A stretch of DNA of 64,000 nt from Costus lasius (taxonomy: Eukaryota > Streptophyta > Magnoliopsida > Zingiberales > Costaceae), in NCBI GenBank assembly GCA_027563935.2, contig CM050454.1, positions 23,061,501 to 23,125,500 on the forward strand. Direction: 5' to 3'. Below are positions 21,609 through 34,600 of the stretch, piece after piece. Below the pieces are notes generated by a model, which was not told where the DNA came from, did not search any database, and saw only the letters and a list, made by a program, of their open reading frames with translations. How positions within the stretch are numbered: position 1 is the first letter of the stretch; the number at the start of each line of letters is the position of its first letter. The position numbers and the translations under genes were made by a program.

Positions 21609-23179
21609 AGCTCACTTGCTTTCTATTGTTTTGCATTGCATTTCATGGCATTTAGGTTAGTTTAAGCTTTCAAATAAAGCCATGCATCATATAGTCAATT
21701 ATGGCAAGTTCAATTGTAGTAGGTTGTGCATTGTAATGCATGTAGTTCTTATGTACTTTGCATCATGGTAGGATAGTGCATCCTTGCATTGGTTATATTT
21801 TTGGCAGGTCATTCAAGCTAAAGGTCAGCTCAATCTCCACTCCAAGGGCAGCTCAAACTCCACTCAACAAGTTCAGCTCAAGGAAGGAAAGAATGCTTCA
21901 ACTCCTTCAACTCCAAGTTCAAAGATGAACTCACTTGCCAACTCAACTTCCACATTAGTTGGACGCCTCTCCCAATCAGCCACCTCAACCACCCAACCAT
22001 GGATATGCGCCAACACATCAGCCAATCAAAGGAAGAATTCGAAATCAGCCCCAATCTAGATCCACAATCAAAGGGGAGCCTTTAATGAAAGATTCTATCA
22101 ATGTCTTGCCGCCTAACTTTCTCAAGGAAGGAATTCAAATTTCGAATTCCTCAATTATGCGCCCACAACAAGCAAGGAAAGATGTCATCTCGCCAACACA
22201 ATGAGCCATTCAAATTTCAAATAACTTCCAAAGAAGCTTCACCAAAGAAGGAAAGAATCCACACTCTTAATTGCATTTACACCTTGAATTAAATGCTGAA
22301 TTTTCTCTCCAATTTTTGTAAGTGGCGCCTAAGGGGCAAATGACCACCTTGCCCACCCTCTACCTTGCCTATAAATGTGGCCTTCCTCATGTATTTTCGT
22401 AGCTTTGGATGAAATGAGAATTGTCTACTAGTTTCCTAGGTAAACATTAGTGTCGCCATAGTAGTAGTAGTGTTCTTCTAAGGGCCGAACCCTTCTTCTT
22501 CCATCTTCTCCACCAAAATTCTAAGAGGACTCCTCCCTTGCATCTTCTAGCCGAAAGCTCTTCATCTCATAACCCCCATCTTGAGGCCAAGAACTCTCCA
22601 AAAGGACATGATGCGCAAGGAACAAGAAGGAGGGATCTTCAAACCAAGCAAGCTAAGTTTCTCCCTTTTTCCTTTGCTTTGTTTCCTCTTGTCATCCGAA
22701 TAGCATCTACACTATTCTTAATTTTGTAGTTGGCGCAAGGAAGACAAGCAAATTGGTGGCGCATCTCCTCTTCTCTTTTCCCCCCTCTTCTAGTTAGGGT
22801 TCATATTAGCAAGGGAATTTGTAAGGCCTAACCTCACCCCTTGATTTGTCCTTGTATTAAAATCCGTGGCTTGTACGGATCTTCTGTGTTTGCTTGTAAG
22901 CTCCACCCTACACCTTCCATCAGAGTTGGACCGGTGAAGATCGGGAAGCACAGTCCTTCAATTCTCAAGGGCTGCACTGTAAGTTTAATTCCTGCATTTA
23001 CTGCTTTCTAGGGTTTTACTATTCTACTTGTTCTCGGTTTTCCTATATATTCTAAAATACAAAAAAATTAGTTTCAAACCTCGTTAGTGTAACTTCGGTT
23101 TTCTTATTATTAAGCTAGTTATTAAAACTATTTTCAAAAGGCGTTGTTTGAATGCTTTAGACCCCCCCGTCCTACATCA
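21533..23179 (+). repeat. Chromovirus complex 3' LTR (1647 bp)
   Basis: TGATGG...CATCA, ending at the CATTA duplication. It is preceded by a purine-rich GGGGAGAGC (21524-21532) that fits the polypurine tract. A TATAAAT lies at 22370-22376, as in the middle LTR. Confidence 0.95.
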
Positions 23180-23184
23180 CATTA

Positions 23185-23642
23185 TGTTTCAAATGATATT
23201 GAACTACCTCAAGACAATGCCAATCATCATTTAGAAACACAAGTGATCTCAAGTCAGAGGAAATATGCCACTTGCTTGCATATAAGGATTATTCACATTA
23301 TGACAAGCAATTGAATATCCTAAGTAGGGTCTGTCCAGTACATCCAATGTACCCATGAGTCTATATCTTATTCCATGCTCGAAGCATCCTATAAGATTAG
23401 AACACATATTAGTCTCAATCATATCAAGGCTGTCTCATGTTCACCAAGATATCTCGACTAAGGACAATACTGCATGTCAGCCAAGCTGAACAGCATTGAG
23501 ACATTATTCAGAAGTATACATATGGCAGCAGATAATGCAACAACCTGAATAACAACCATTGCCTTTATAAACATTGAGTTTATGCATGATACTGATATAA
23601 TCCCAAGGCCTCAAACATTAGCCTTAAGGGCATACCCCAACA
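23185..23642 (-). repeat. Copia A 3' LTR, right segment
   Basis: Continues the LTR interrupted at 13765 and ends CCCCAACA at 23642. It matches 39626-40083 of the 5' LTR. On the element strand, the 23643-23653 tract AAGTGGGAGAT directly precedes the LTR start. Confidence 0.95.
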
Positions 23643-23662
23643 ATCTCCCACTTGCACTTAAT

Positions 23663-26600
23663 CTAATGGTTGAGAAATCTCAAACCCATATTATTACAGT
23701 GCTTCTCATGCTTCTGCTGCGCCAGAGGCTTTGTAAGCGGGTCAGCTAGATTGTCATCTGTATGAACCTTACAGATCTTGATCTCTCCTCGATCTACGAT
23801 CTCCCGGATCAAGTGAAACCTTCTCTGTATGTGCTTGGACTTCTGGTGCGACCGTGGTTCCTTTGCTTGTGCTATTGCTCCAGTGTTATCATAGAAGATA
23901 ACCAATGGATCTGCACTCGAAGGAACAACACCAAGTTCCTGAACGAACTTACGAATCCACACTGCCTCCTTGGATGCTTCCGAGGCTGCAACATACTCGG
24001 CTTCTGTTGTGGAATCAGCAACAATTGATTGTTTGAAACTCTTCCACACCACTGCTCCTCCATTCAAGCTAAAAACATAGCCTGATTGCGATAGGAAATC
24101 ATCCTGGTCAGATTGGAACGAAGCGTTAGTATATCCTTCAATACTGAGTTCTTCCTGACCTCCATATATCAAGAACATATCTTTGGTCCTCCGAAGATAT
24201 TTCAAAATGTTCTTGACTGCAATCCAGTGTGCCTTCCCTGGATTACTTTGGAACCGACTGGTCACGCTTAACCCGTAAGCGACGTCTGGGCGAGTACGCA
24301 ACATCGCATACATAATGGACCCAATAGCCGAAGCATAAGGCGTATTGTCCATTTCATCTTTCTCAGTCTGTGTTTGTGGACACTGACTCTTTGAAAGATT
24401 CAGACCATGTCTGACTGGTAGATATCCTCTTTTATAATTTTCTAAATGGAATCTCTCCAGGACTTTATCGATGTAAGTACTCTGGCACAACCCGAGAAGC
24501 CTCTTAGATCTATCTCTGTAGATCTTCACACCTAATACATAGGCTGCTTCTCCTAAATCTTTCATCTGGAAACATTTTCTTAACCATGCCTTAACCGCAT
24601 GTAGTTCAGGAATATCGTTTCCAATGATCAAGATATCATCGACGTAGAGGACTAGGAAAGTAATCACGCTCCCACTAAACCTCTTATATACACACGGGTC
24701 ATCTTCATTTTTGATAAAACCAAACTCACAGATTGATTCATCAAAACGAATATTCCAGCTTCTTGATGCTTGTTTAAGTCCATAAATGGACTTCTTTAAT
24801 TTGCATATTTTATGATGATCTGATGGATTGGTGAAACCTTCAGGTTGTGTCATATACACATCCTCTTCTAGTTTTCCATTAAGGAAAGCGGTCTTCACAT
24901 CCATCTGCCAGATCTCATAATCATAATATGCTGCTATCGCGAGAATAATCCGAATAGACTTGAACATGGCTACAGGAGAGAAAGTTTCATCATAATCTAT
25001 CCCGTAGATTTGTTTGAAACCTTTCGCAACTAGCCTGCCTTTATAGGTAACCACGTTACCATCCATGTCAATCTTCCTTTTGAAGGTCCACTTACAGCCT
25101 ATAGGGATTACTCCCGGAGGCGGATCAACCAAATCCCAGACTTGGTTATCTGACATGGAGTCCATCTCGGCTCGCATAGCTTCAAGCCATCTCGCTGATT
25201 CCGGTCCGCTAACCGCATCCGCATAAGTGAGGGGTTCATCATCAATGATGTAGACTCCGTCATAGCGCTCAGGCTGTCGACGGATCCTTCCCGATCTTCG
25301 CGGTTCCCGTGATATCTGAGCCTCAGGTTGTTCAATAACCTGTTCTATTGGCTCAGGCTCATCCAACTGAGTTTGACTACTTTGTCCTTCTTCTAGATTC
25401 TCATCCAGCCTTATTTCTCTCCCACTGGCCTCTTGCAGAAGAAATTCCTTCTCAAGAAAAATAGCCGTTCGAGCAACAAATACTTTGTTCTCCTTGGGAT
25501 CGTAGAAATAATAACCCTTTGTTTCTTTAGGGTAACCGACAAAGATACATTTATTAGATCTGCTCTCCAGTTTCCCAGAGGCGAGCTTTTTGACATAAGC
25601 CTCGCAACCCCAGATTTTAATAAATGTCAAGCTCGGCTGTTTCCCATACCATAAAGCATATGGAGTCTTTGAAACAGCCTTGGATAGCACTCGGTTTAGT
25701 ACCTTTGCAGCTGTTTCCAGTGCAAATCCCCAAAAGGAGTAAGGTAGAGTAGCCTGACTCATCATTGAACGAACCATATCCAGTAAGGTTCTATTTCTCC
25801 TCTCGGACACACCATTCCATTGCGGTGTTCCTGGCGGAGTGAGCTGTGAGATAATCCCACACTCCTTCAGATAGTCAGTAAACTCTCGACTCAAGTATTC
25901 TCCACCTCGATCTGAGCGAAGTGCCTTGATATTTTGGCCTAGCTGATTTTGTACTTCATTTTTGAACTCTTTGAACTTGTCAAAAGATTCACTTTTATGT
26001 CTCATAAGATAGACATAACCATACCTACTGAAATCATCAGTAAAGGTAATGAAGTATGAATAGCCACCTCTGGCATGTTTACTAAATGGCCCACACACAT
26101 CACTGTGAATGAGGTCAAGTAAACCTGAAGCCCTTTGACCTTTATTAGAAAAAGGAGACTTCGTCATTTTACCCATTAAACAAGCTTTGCATGTACCAAG
26201 CTCCTCATAGGAGAATGATCCCAGCAGTCCATGTTCATGCAACCGCTTAATGCGCTTCTTGTTAATGTGGCCTAAACGACTATGCCATAGCAAGGTGCTG
26301 TCATCAGCATATTTGGCTTTCTTATTATCAATTTGTTGTACAGAACATTCCATGTCCAACATGAATAACCCATTGTTAATCGACCCAGTAGCATAAACAA
26401 TATTATCAAAAGAAATATAACACTTTGAAGTTTTGCATTCAAAGGAAAACCCTTTCCTGACAAGAGCAGGAATAGAGATAATATTCTTAGTTATGCTCGG
26501 TACAAAATAACAATTGTCCAGTTCTAATACAAGACCAGATGGTAAAGAGATGTGATATTCTCCCACAGCAATAGCAGCAACCCGTGCCCCGTTTCCTACT

Positions 26601-27541
26601 CGTAGGTCCACCTCATGCTGTCCCACCTGTCTTCTTCTCTTGAGTTCCTGCACATTTGAACAAATGTGAACTCCACATGCAGTGTCCAACACCCATGAAA
26701 TAGAAGAAGAAGATACCATGACTTCAGTCACGAAAATACCTGAGCCAGAAGCGAAAGCCTTGCTTCCCTTCTTATCTCCTTGGAGCGCTTTACAGTCCTT
26801 CTTCCAGTGACCCAGCTGGCCACAATGGAAACATCTGTATTCCTTCGACCGCTTTATCTTTTGTTTCAGAGCCTTGTTGTAGCTCTTGATAGGGGCTTTG
26901 CCCTTCTTCCCCTTCTTCTTGTTCCTGGAAGGAACCATTAGGACAGAGGATGAAGGCTTTCCCTTCTCAAGAGTCTGCTCTGTAGTATAGAGCATGTTCA
27001 GTAACTCTACCGGGGTACAGTCGATCTTGTTCATATTAAAATTAATGATGAACGGATCGAAAGAGGCCGGGAGAGACTGCAGGATAATGTCTACAACAAG
27101 CTCCTGATTGATGGTGTGTCCCAGTTTCTCTAGAGCCTCCTTGTACCCAATCATCTTATGTACGTGAGCTCCCACTGGACTCCCTTCAGTCAGTTTGCTC
27201 TGAAAGAAAAGTTTAGTCAAGTTATAGCATTCAGTCCTTGCCTGTGCAGCATACAGCATCTTGAGATTTGCTATAATTTCAATAGCAGATAAATCTTCAT
27301 GCTGACGCTGAAGCTCTGGCATCATAGACGCAAGCATAAGGCAAGCGACATCAATGCTATCATTGACATGCTTATCATAAGCTTCTCGAACCGCCCTTGC
27401 GGCGTTCGCAGCGGGTTGAGGCGGTATTGCCGTCTTGAGGACATACAGCTTCCTCTTAGCCTTAAGAACAATCTTAAGGTGTCCGTACCAGTCTGAGAAG
27501 TTTGGCCCAGCAAACTTCTCCCTTTCCAGTAAAGATCGCAC
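23663..27541 (-). CDS. Copia A Gag-Pol polyprotein (Angela/BARE-like), complete frame
   Basis: 1292 codons without a stop. Domains: Gag (1-230), zinc knuckle CFHCGQLGHWKKDC (237-250), protease DTACG (Asp286), integrase zinc site His420/His425/Cys451/Cys454, integrase core Asp481-Asp544-Glu580 (DD35E), RT with DVKTAFLNG (Asp881) and YVDD (966-969), RNase H to 1292. Residue 1 is a GTG. The ATG used at this place in copia B has become ACA, and upstream codons run to a TAG at 27575-27577 with no ATG. RNase H has GYTNAS (Asn1139) where copia B and copia C have GYTDAS, so the first catalytic Asp is lost. It looks recently inactive although uninterrupted. Confidence 0.95.
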   Translation of the reverse strand: MRSLLEREKFAGPNFSDWYGHLKIVLKAKRKLYVLKTAIPPQPAANAARAVREAYDKHVNDSIDVACLMLASMMPELQRQHEDLSAIEIIANLKMLYAAQARTECYNLTKLFFQSKLTEGSPVGAHVHKMIGYKEALEKLGHTINQELVVDIILQSLPASFDPFIINFNMNKIDCTPVELLNMLYTTEQTLEKGKPSSSVLMVPSRNKKKGKKGKAPIKSYNKALKQKIKRSKEYRCFHCGQLGHWKKDCKALQGDKKGSKAFASGSGIFVTEVMVSSSSISWVLDTACGVHICSNVQELKRRRQVGQHEVDLRVGNGARVAAIAVGEYHISLPSGLVLELDNCYFVPSITKNIISIPALVRKGFSFECKTSKCYISFDNIVYATGSINNGLFMLDMECSVQQIDNKKAKYADDSTLLWHSRLGHINKKRIKRLHEHGLLGSFSYEELGTCKACLMGKMTKSPFSNKGQRASGLLDLIHSDVCGPFSKHARGGYSYFITFTDDFSRYGYVYLMRHKSESFDKFKEFKNEVQNQLGQNIKALRSDRGGEYLSREFTDYLKECGIISQLTPPGTPQWNGVSERRNRTLLDMVRSMMSQATLPYSFWGFALETAAKVLNRVLSKAVSKTPYALWYGKQPSLTFIKIWGCEAYVKKLASGKLESRSNKCIFVGYPKETKGYYFYDPKENKVFVARTAIFLEKEFLLQEASGREIRLDENLEEGQSSQTQLDEPEPIEQVIEQPEAQISREPRRSGRIRRQPERYDGVYIIDDEPLTYADAVSGPESARWLEAMRAEMDSMSDNQVWDLVDPPPGVIPIGCKWTFKRKIDMDGNVVTYKGRLVAKGFKQIYGIDYDETFSPVAMFKSIRIILAIAAYYDYEIWQMDVKTAFLNGKLEEDVYMTQPEGFTNPSDHHKICKLKKSIYGLKQASRSWNIRFDESICEFGFIKNEDDPCVYKRFSGSVITFLVLYVDDILIIGNDIPELHAVKAWLRKCFQMKDLGEAAYVLGVKIYRDRSKRLLGLCQSTYIDKVLERFHLENYKRGYLPVRHGLNLSKSQCPQTQTEKDEMDNTPYASAIGSIMYAMLRTRPDVAYGLSVTSRFQSNPGKAHWIAVKNILKYLRRTKDMFLIYGGQEELSIEGYTNASFQSDQDDFLSQSGYVFSLNGGAVVWKSFKQSIVADSTTEAEYVAASEASKEAVWIRKFVQELGVVPSSADPLVIFYDNTGAIAQAKEPRSHQKSKHIQRRFHLIREIVDRGEIKICKVHTDDNLADPLTKPLAQQKHEKHCNNMGLRFLNH

Positions 27542-29336
27542 ATTGAACGCTGTGGTGTTCGTTGCTGCAGTAATCTACAACATTGCAAGAACAACAAGGT
27601 CAGTATCAATGTTAGAATCAATCCAGGACTTAAGAATGATTCTTTTCTCACTATTTTATCTGACTGAAAAATCCAGTAAAACAGTCCGAAAGAGTAAAAC
27701 TCTTTTAATGAGATGGGATCCAGATTTCATACTTGGTCTCCGCGTCCCGCTCAGGCGAGATAAGATGCACAGAGAGTACAAGCACTAGTCTCTGGTAGGC
27801 AATCCCTGCCAATCGCCAACCCGTGCGATTCCCCTTCATCTGGGCAATCCAGCAGACTGTGCCAACTGAGTTGGTACAACACAGTCTCTGATCCCACAGA
27901 TGGCTGCCTCCATATGGCTACCATATGCTCAATATGTAGCCTACATGGTCAAGCTGACCTGACCTACTCCCTGGACCACCACGTGCTATGCTGAGCAACG
28001 AGAAGCGATAAATCCCTTCTCTGTAACACGCAGGTGTAATCGCACACCGTCTGAAGATAGATGGGCGTGCCCACTGAGTGGGTACAACACGGCCCCAACG
28101 ATAGTCAGAACAGTGAGGTTTCGCGTCAGAAGGCTTACGTGCTTGATATTCATCGTTGGATTTTAACGGTCCTTTTATCTTCTTACTATCATACAAATCC
28201 TATGGTGATAGCAGAAGAATAAATCATGCAGTTACTAAATTACTTAAACAGTACATTGAAAGCATGATGATCTTATGTGGTAAAAGCCCATTAAGCCTAA
28301 GTAAGACCTTAATTTAACTTAAGTCTTCACTTGAGCTCTTCATGGGTCTTTTTGCAAATCCATCTGGACCAGCCCAGGCCCAAGCGCCCTTTGCAGCTCA
28401 GATGCACCCACCAGGTAGCATGCGCCTGTCTTAGAGTCGAACTCTAGACCACCCACGAGTGAAGCCACTTGCTGCAAGTGCTTCTGCCATGTGTGCTCTG
28501 TGCTCATGTCTGATTAAATTACAATTTAATCTATCTAGACATGATTGACACGCAGGTCAATTACACTTTATAAATTAATTAAAATGTGATGCGCAGATCA
28601 CAATAAAATTTACAATTTAATCAAGGCACGCAGGCCCCAGCACAGCACACATTAATTGGGCAGCCCACATAAGATGAAATAGACATTCATTCATGTTATA
28701 CAAACAACATGTGATCCAAACAGGAAAATAAAATTTTCGAAAATCCCATTGGCATCAATTTTATTTCCTTATGAGCCCTACTACCTTACAACGGTCCATT
28801 AATAGGGATCCACTCATCAGACCTAGTCAGACCCACTGCCCTTGCATGCACCAAGTCATAACCGACTTGAGTCGACCTCATGGTCAACAATGCATGCCTT
28901 AAGGGCTGAACGTCCCTCATGAGTTCTGGCAAGCGGGTGTGACCCCGGGCCTTAATCATGAGCGTTCACTGGTTGTCTCAATCAGACATCGCTACACGCC
29001 CTTCTGCAGTCGACCTATAGCCACCTGATGCTTGCGCATAGGTGCCATCTGGTCGACCCATCTAGGCTGTCAGATAGTCTGATCAAACTGTTGGGTCTAG
29101 ACAGGACGACGACTTCAACCCTAATTAACCCGTCTAAGTTTTTAAAGCAGGCGCTTATAGATCTAGTGGATGCGCGCAAGATAAGTTTTTGACAAAAATC
29201 TTTAGCATGCGGCAACAAGTAAACATCATACATGCGCCAACATCTAATAACTAGCATGTAATCTCGCATGTAAACTCTAGATCTAAACAAACGCAAACAA
29301 GGATCACACATTAAGCAATCATATAACATACCAGAA
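27542..29336 (-). other. Copia A 5' leader, no gene
   Basis: About 1.8 kb between primer site and gag, homologous to the copia B leader (35536-37286). No long frame or conserved protein was found. Untranslated leaders this long are expected to hold packaging and dimerisation signals, but I could not locate these. Confidence 0.8.
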
Positions 29337-29351
29337 CCTGCTCTGATACCA
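29337..29351 (-). promoter_or_regulatory. Primer binding site for tRNA-Met (copia A)
   Basis: TGGTATCAGAGCAGG on the minus strand, two bases inside the 5' LTR end at 29354. It is identical to the copia B site. Confidence 0.95.
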
Positions 29352-29353
29352 AT

Positions 29354-29944
29354 TGTAAGTCCCTAAAGGGGGGGCGAAAACCCTAATAGGCGCATATCAG
29401 AGTTTTCACAAGCGGAAGCTAGGGTTTCTACAAGATCGATTGGTATGCTAATATATGATCAACTTAAAACTTTGTAAAGATCACCACAAGATCATACCGA
29501 TGCCATTGCTTGGATGGCTACTTGGAAGCAGAGAACGATGCGGCTCTCCTCCAAAGCGTGCGCACACAAGATGAGAGAGGCTTCTCCTTGTCGTTCCTTG
29601 TGCTAGCAAGGATTTCCAAGTCTCCTGATCGAGTGAAGGGATGAGATCTCTTAGCTTGTCGAATTCTTCTTGGCGTGAAGAAGCGATTCACAACACGAGA
29701 GAGGAGAGGCGAGTATAGAGCAATGCTCTCGAACGTGGAGGCGTGAAGACTATTTTGGAAAGCATGACTTCCAAAAATAGTAAACCCTCAACGTTCATGC
29801 GATCATGCGATCACCCATGCGTTCACCCCAAGTGAACCAATCGCTTCTCTTCTCCCCTTGAACCATGCGCTCACATTAAGTGAACCGGTTCATTGAATTT
29901 GGTTCAAAGACCAAATTAAACCAAGCCTTGTCCTAGATCATATT
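29354..29944 (-). repeat. Copia A 5' LTR, left segment
   Basis: Starts TGTAAGTCCC like the 3' LTR at 12544 and is split at 29944 by copia B. The rest is 38995-40083. ATATT at 29940-29944 is the first copy of the copia B duplication. Confidence 0.95.
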
Positions 29945-31630
29945 TGAAGAAACCCCTTTCAAGAGGGGGGCGAAACCCTAAGTAGGCGCATATCATGAAT
30001 TGCGCAAGGAAGCATAGGGTTTGTTGGGATCTTTTGCATGCCATATGATCAACATCATAACTTGTATAGATAAGAAGTAATTCATACCATAGCCATGAGT
30101 GGATGGCGACTTGGAAGTAAAGATCGAAGGGGATCTTCTCCAAAGAAGACACACACCAAAGTGATGAAGACTTCCTTCTTGCGCACCTCTTGTGCTAGCA
30201 AAAGTGCCAAGTTGTCCTTGTGTGGAGAAGATGAGATCTTTGCTAGGGCGATGAAGCTCTCCCACTTGCTTGCGTGAACTCCAATCTACACGAGAGTGGA
30301 TCGGCCACACAAAATCAGAACCGAAATGCGTTTTGGCGTTTACAAGTTAAGTGGCGTTACATGACTTCCAATTATGGAAAGTCATGAAGCCATGCGCCTA
30401 AATCCATGCAAACCACCCAAAAACGCTTTCATCATGAACCATGCGTTCACACATGTGTGAACCGGTTCAATCCAACGGTTCAATGCGTTTGGTACAAAGA
30501 CCAAACCAAACCAGCCCAAGCCATGGTCTAGATCTCTCTGAACCAAATGGTTCAAGATCTAACCGTTCATCTCTTGATGCCTTTGATCTCACCGATCTAG
30601 CATCACTACTCTCGATCGAAGCTTACCGATCTCAAGCCCTAATCAATCAAACATGACCAGACCCGATCTCACTTACAATCAGAGTTCAAACTCCTTTAAA
30701 CTGAATCAAAACAATTCAGTCCACACGATCTGACTCAAGAAAGCCATATCACCAAATTGTGTGACCCTGAGGGTTTCCTTTAAATGTCGGTAACGATAAC
30801 TTACGTTATCACGACCAGTGAGGGGTATCTAGCAACACATCACTGTCTCCCGATATAAAGAAAAAAGTCTTCCAAGACTACACCCAAACCACAGCACAAG
30901 TGTGAATCAACTTCACAAGGCATGCATGTATCCTTTGCCTATTGGATGTTCTTATTGGACAAGCGGGTCAAGCTTGTAACTCCAATATGATGAGCATGAT
31001 TAGATCAGATGAACATAGTCACCTGGGTATGGCCATACACTTTCTCAATCATCTCATTTAAGGGGGCCCCTTTAGAACATCACACTCCAATCAAGGAGAC
31101 GGCAATCCTATATCTATCACTAGTGTCCTAACCTGACTCATGATCATTATCCAAGATAGTCTATAACCATTATGTTTCAAATGACATTGAACTACCTCAA
31201 AACAATGACAATCATCATTTAGAAACACAAGTGATCTCAAGTCAGAGGACATGTGCCACTTGTTGCATACAAGGATTATTCACATTGTGACAAGCAATTG
31301 AATATCCTAGTAGGGTCTGTCCAGTACATCCAATGCACCCATGAGTCTACATCTTATTCCATGCTCGAAGCATCCTATAAGATTAGAACACATATTAGTC
31401 TCAATCATATCAAGGCTGTCTCATGTTCACCAAGATATCTCGACTAAGGACATTAGAGCATGTCAGCCTAGCTGAACAGCATTGAGACATTATTCAGAGG
31501 CACACTTATTGCAGCAGACAATGTAACATACTGAATAACAACCATTGCCTTTATAAACATAAGAGTTTATACATGATACTGATACAATCCCAAGGCCTCA
31601 AACATTAGCCTTTAAGGGCATACCCCAACA
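29945..31630 (-). repeat. Copia B 3' LTR (1686 bp)
   Basis: TGAAGAAACCCC at 29945 to CCCCAACA at 31630 on the plus strand. It has the same length as the 5' LTR at 37304-38989. Confidence 0.97.
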
Positions 31631-31650
31631 ATCTCCCACTTGCACTTAAT

Positions 31651-34600
31651 CTAATGGTTGAGAAATCTCAAACCCATATTATTACAGTGCTTCTCATGCT
31701 TCTGCTGCGCCAGAGGCTTGGTAAGCGGGTCAGCCAGATTGTCATCTGTATGAACCTTGCAGATTTTGATCTCGCCATGATCAATGATCTCCCGGATCAA
31801 GTGAAACCGTCTCTGTATGTGCTTGGACTTCTGGTGCGACCGTGGTTCCTTTGCTTGTGCTATTGCTCCAGTGTTATCACAGAAGATAACCAAAGGATCT
31901 GCACTCGAAGGAACGACACCAAGTTCCTGAATGAACTTACGAATCCACACTGCCTCCTTGGATGCTTCCGAGGCTGCAACATACTCGGCTTCTGTTGTGG
32001 AATCAGCAACAATAGACTGTTTGAAACTTTTCCACACCACTGCTCCACCATTCAAGCTAAAAACATAGCCTGATTGCGATCGGAAATCATCCTGGTCCGA
32101 CTGGAACGAAGCATCAGTATATCCTTCAATACTGAGTTCTTCCTGACCACCATATATCAAGAACATATCTTTGGTCCTCCGCAGATATTTCAAAATGTTC
32201 TTGACTGCAATCCAGTGTGCCTGACCTGGATTACTTTGGAACCGACTGGTCACGCTTAACCCGTAAGCGACGTCTGGGCGAGTACACAACATCGCATACA
32301 TAATGGATACAATAGCCGAAGCATAAGGCGTATTGTCCATTTCATCTTTCTCAGTCTGTGTTTGTGGACACTGACTCTTTGAAAGATTCAGACCATGTCT
32401 GACTGGAAGATATCCTCTTTTAGAATTCTCTAAATGGAATCTCTCCAGGACTTTATCGATGTAAGTACTCTGGCACAGCCCGAGAAGCCTCTTAGATCTA
32501 TCCCTGTAGATCTTCACACCTAATACATAGGCTGCTTCTCCTAGATCTTTCATCTGAAAACATTTTCCTAACCATGCTTTAACAGCATGCAGTTCAGGAA
32601 TATCGTTTCCAATGATTAAGATATCATCGACGTAGATGACTAGGAAAGTAATCACGCTCCCACTAAACCTCTTATATACACACGGGTCATCTTCGTTCTT
32701 GATGAAACCAAACTCACAGATTGATTCATCAAAACGAATATTCCAGCTTCTAGATGCTTGTTTAAGTCCATAAATGGACTTCTTTAACTTGCATATTTTA
32801 TGACAATCTGATGGACTAGTGAAACCTTCAGGTTGTGTCATATACACATCCTCATCCAGTTTTCCATTAAGGAAAGCGGTCTTCACATCCATCTGCCAGA
32901 TCTCATAATCATAATATGCTGCTATCGCGAAAAGAATCCGAATAGACTTAAACATGGCTACAGGAGAGAAAGTTTCATCATAATCTATCCCGTAGATTTG
33001 TTTCAAACCTTTCGCAACTAGCCTGCCTTTATAGGTAACCACGTTACCATCCATGTCAATCTTCTTCTTGAAGATCCATTTACAGCCTATAGGGATTACT
33101 CCCGGAGGCGGATCAACCAAATCCCAGACTTGGTTATCTGACATGGAGTCCATCTCGGCTCGCATAGCTTCAAGCCATCTAGCTGAGTCCGGTCCACTGA
33201 CCGCATCCGCATAAGTGAGGGGTTCATCATTTTCAATGATGTAGACTCCGTCATAGCACTCAGGCTGTCGACGGATCCCTCCCGATCTACGCGGTTCCCG
33301 TGATATCTGAGCCTCAGGTTATTCAATAACCTGATCTACCGGCTCAGGCTCATCCAACTGTGCTTGACTACTTTGTCCTTCCTCTGGATTCTCATCCAGC
33401 TTTATTTCTCTCCCACTGGCTTCTTGCAGAAGAAATTCCTTCTCAAGAAAAACTGCCGTCCGAGCAACAAATACTTTGTTCTCTTTGGGATCGTAGAAAT
33501 AATAACCCTTAGTTTCCTTAGGGTATCCGACAAAGACACATTTCTCAGATCTGCTCTCTAGTTTCCCAGAGGCGAGCTTTTTGACATAAGCCTCGCAACC
33601 CCAGATCTTAACAAATGTCAAGCTCGGCTGTTTCCCATACCATAGCTCATATGGAGTCTTAGAAACTGCCTTGGATGGCACTCGGTTTAGTACCTTTGCA
33701 GCTGTTTCCAGTGCAAATCCCCAAAAGGAGTAAGGTAGAGTAGCCTGACTCATCATAGAACGAACCATATCTAGTAAGGTTCTGTTCCTCCTCTCGGACA
33801 CACCATTCCATTGCGGTGTTCCTGGCGGAGTGAGCTGTGAGATAATCCCACACTCCTTCAGATAGTCAGTAAACTCTCGACTTAGGTATTCTCCACCTCG
33901 ATCAGAACGAAGTGCCTTGATATTTCGGCCTAGCTGATTCTGTACTTCATTCTTGAACTCTTTGAACTTGTCAAAAGATTCACTCTTATGTCTCATTAAA
34001 TAGACATACCCATATCTACTGAAATCATCAGTAAAGGTAATGAAGTATGAATAGCCACCTCTGGCATGTTTACTAAACGGCCCACACACATCACTGTGTA
34101 TAAGGTCAAGTAAACCTGAAGCCCTTTGACCTTTGTTAGGAAAAGGAGACTTCGTCATTTTACCCATTAAACAAGCTTTGCATGTATCAATCTCCTCATA
34201 GGAGAATGATCCCAGCAGTCCATGATCATGCAACCGCTTAATGCGCTTCTTGTTGATATGGCCTAAACGACTATGCCATAGCAAGGTGCTATCATCAGCA
34301 TACTTGGCTTTCTTAATATCAATATTTTGTATAGAATATTCCATGTCCAACATGAATAACCCATTGTTAATTGAACCAGTAGCATAAACAATATTATCAA
34401 GAGTAAGATAACACTTTGAAATCTTGCATTCAAAGGAAAACCCTTTCCTGACAAGAGCAGGAATAGAGATAATATTTTTGGTAATACTGGGTACAAAGTA
34501 ACAATTGTTTAATTCTAATACAAGTCCAGATGGTAATGAGATGTAATAAACCCCTACAGCAACAGCAGCAACCCGTGCCCCGTTTCCAACTCGTAGGTCC

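Larger units (their letters stand above)
13766..23179 (+). mobile_element. Non-autonomous chromovirus complex with three LTRs
   Basis: Flanked by the perfect duplication CATTA (13761-13765 and 23180-23184). The structure is truncated LTR (13766-14363), partial internal region (about 14368-15449), full LTR (15450-17096), internal region with gag-protease-tail (17097-21532, split by a solo LTR), and full LTR (21533-23179). RT, RNase H and integrase are absent from both internal copies. One pair of duplications around the whole array points to a single insertion site, later rearranged by unequal exchange or template switching. Confidence 0.9.

Noticed and set aside
30095..30277. Short plus-strand ORFs at 30095, 30441, 37454 and 37800
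   Set aside because: They are identical pairs caused by the two copia B LTRs and carry no protein signature.
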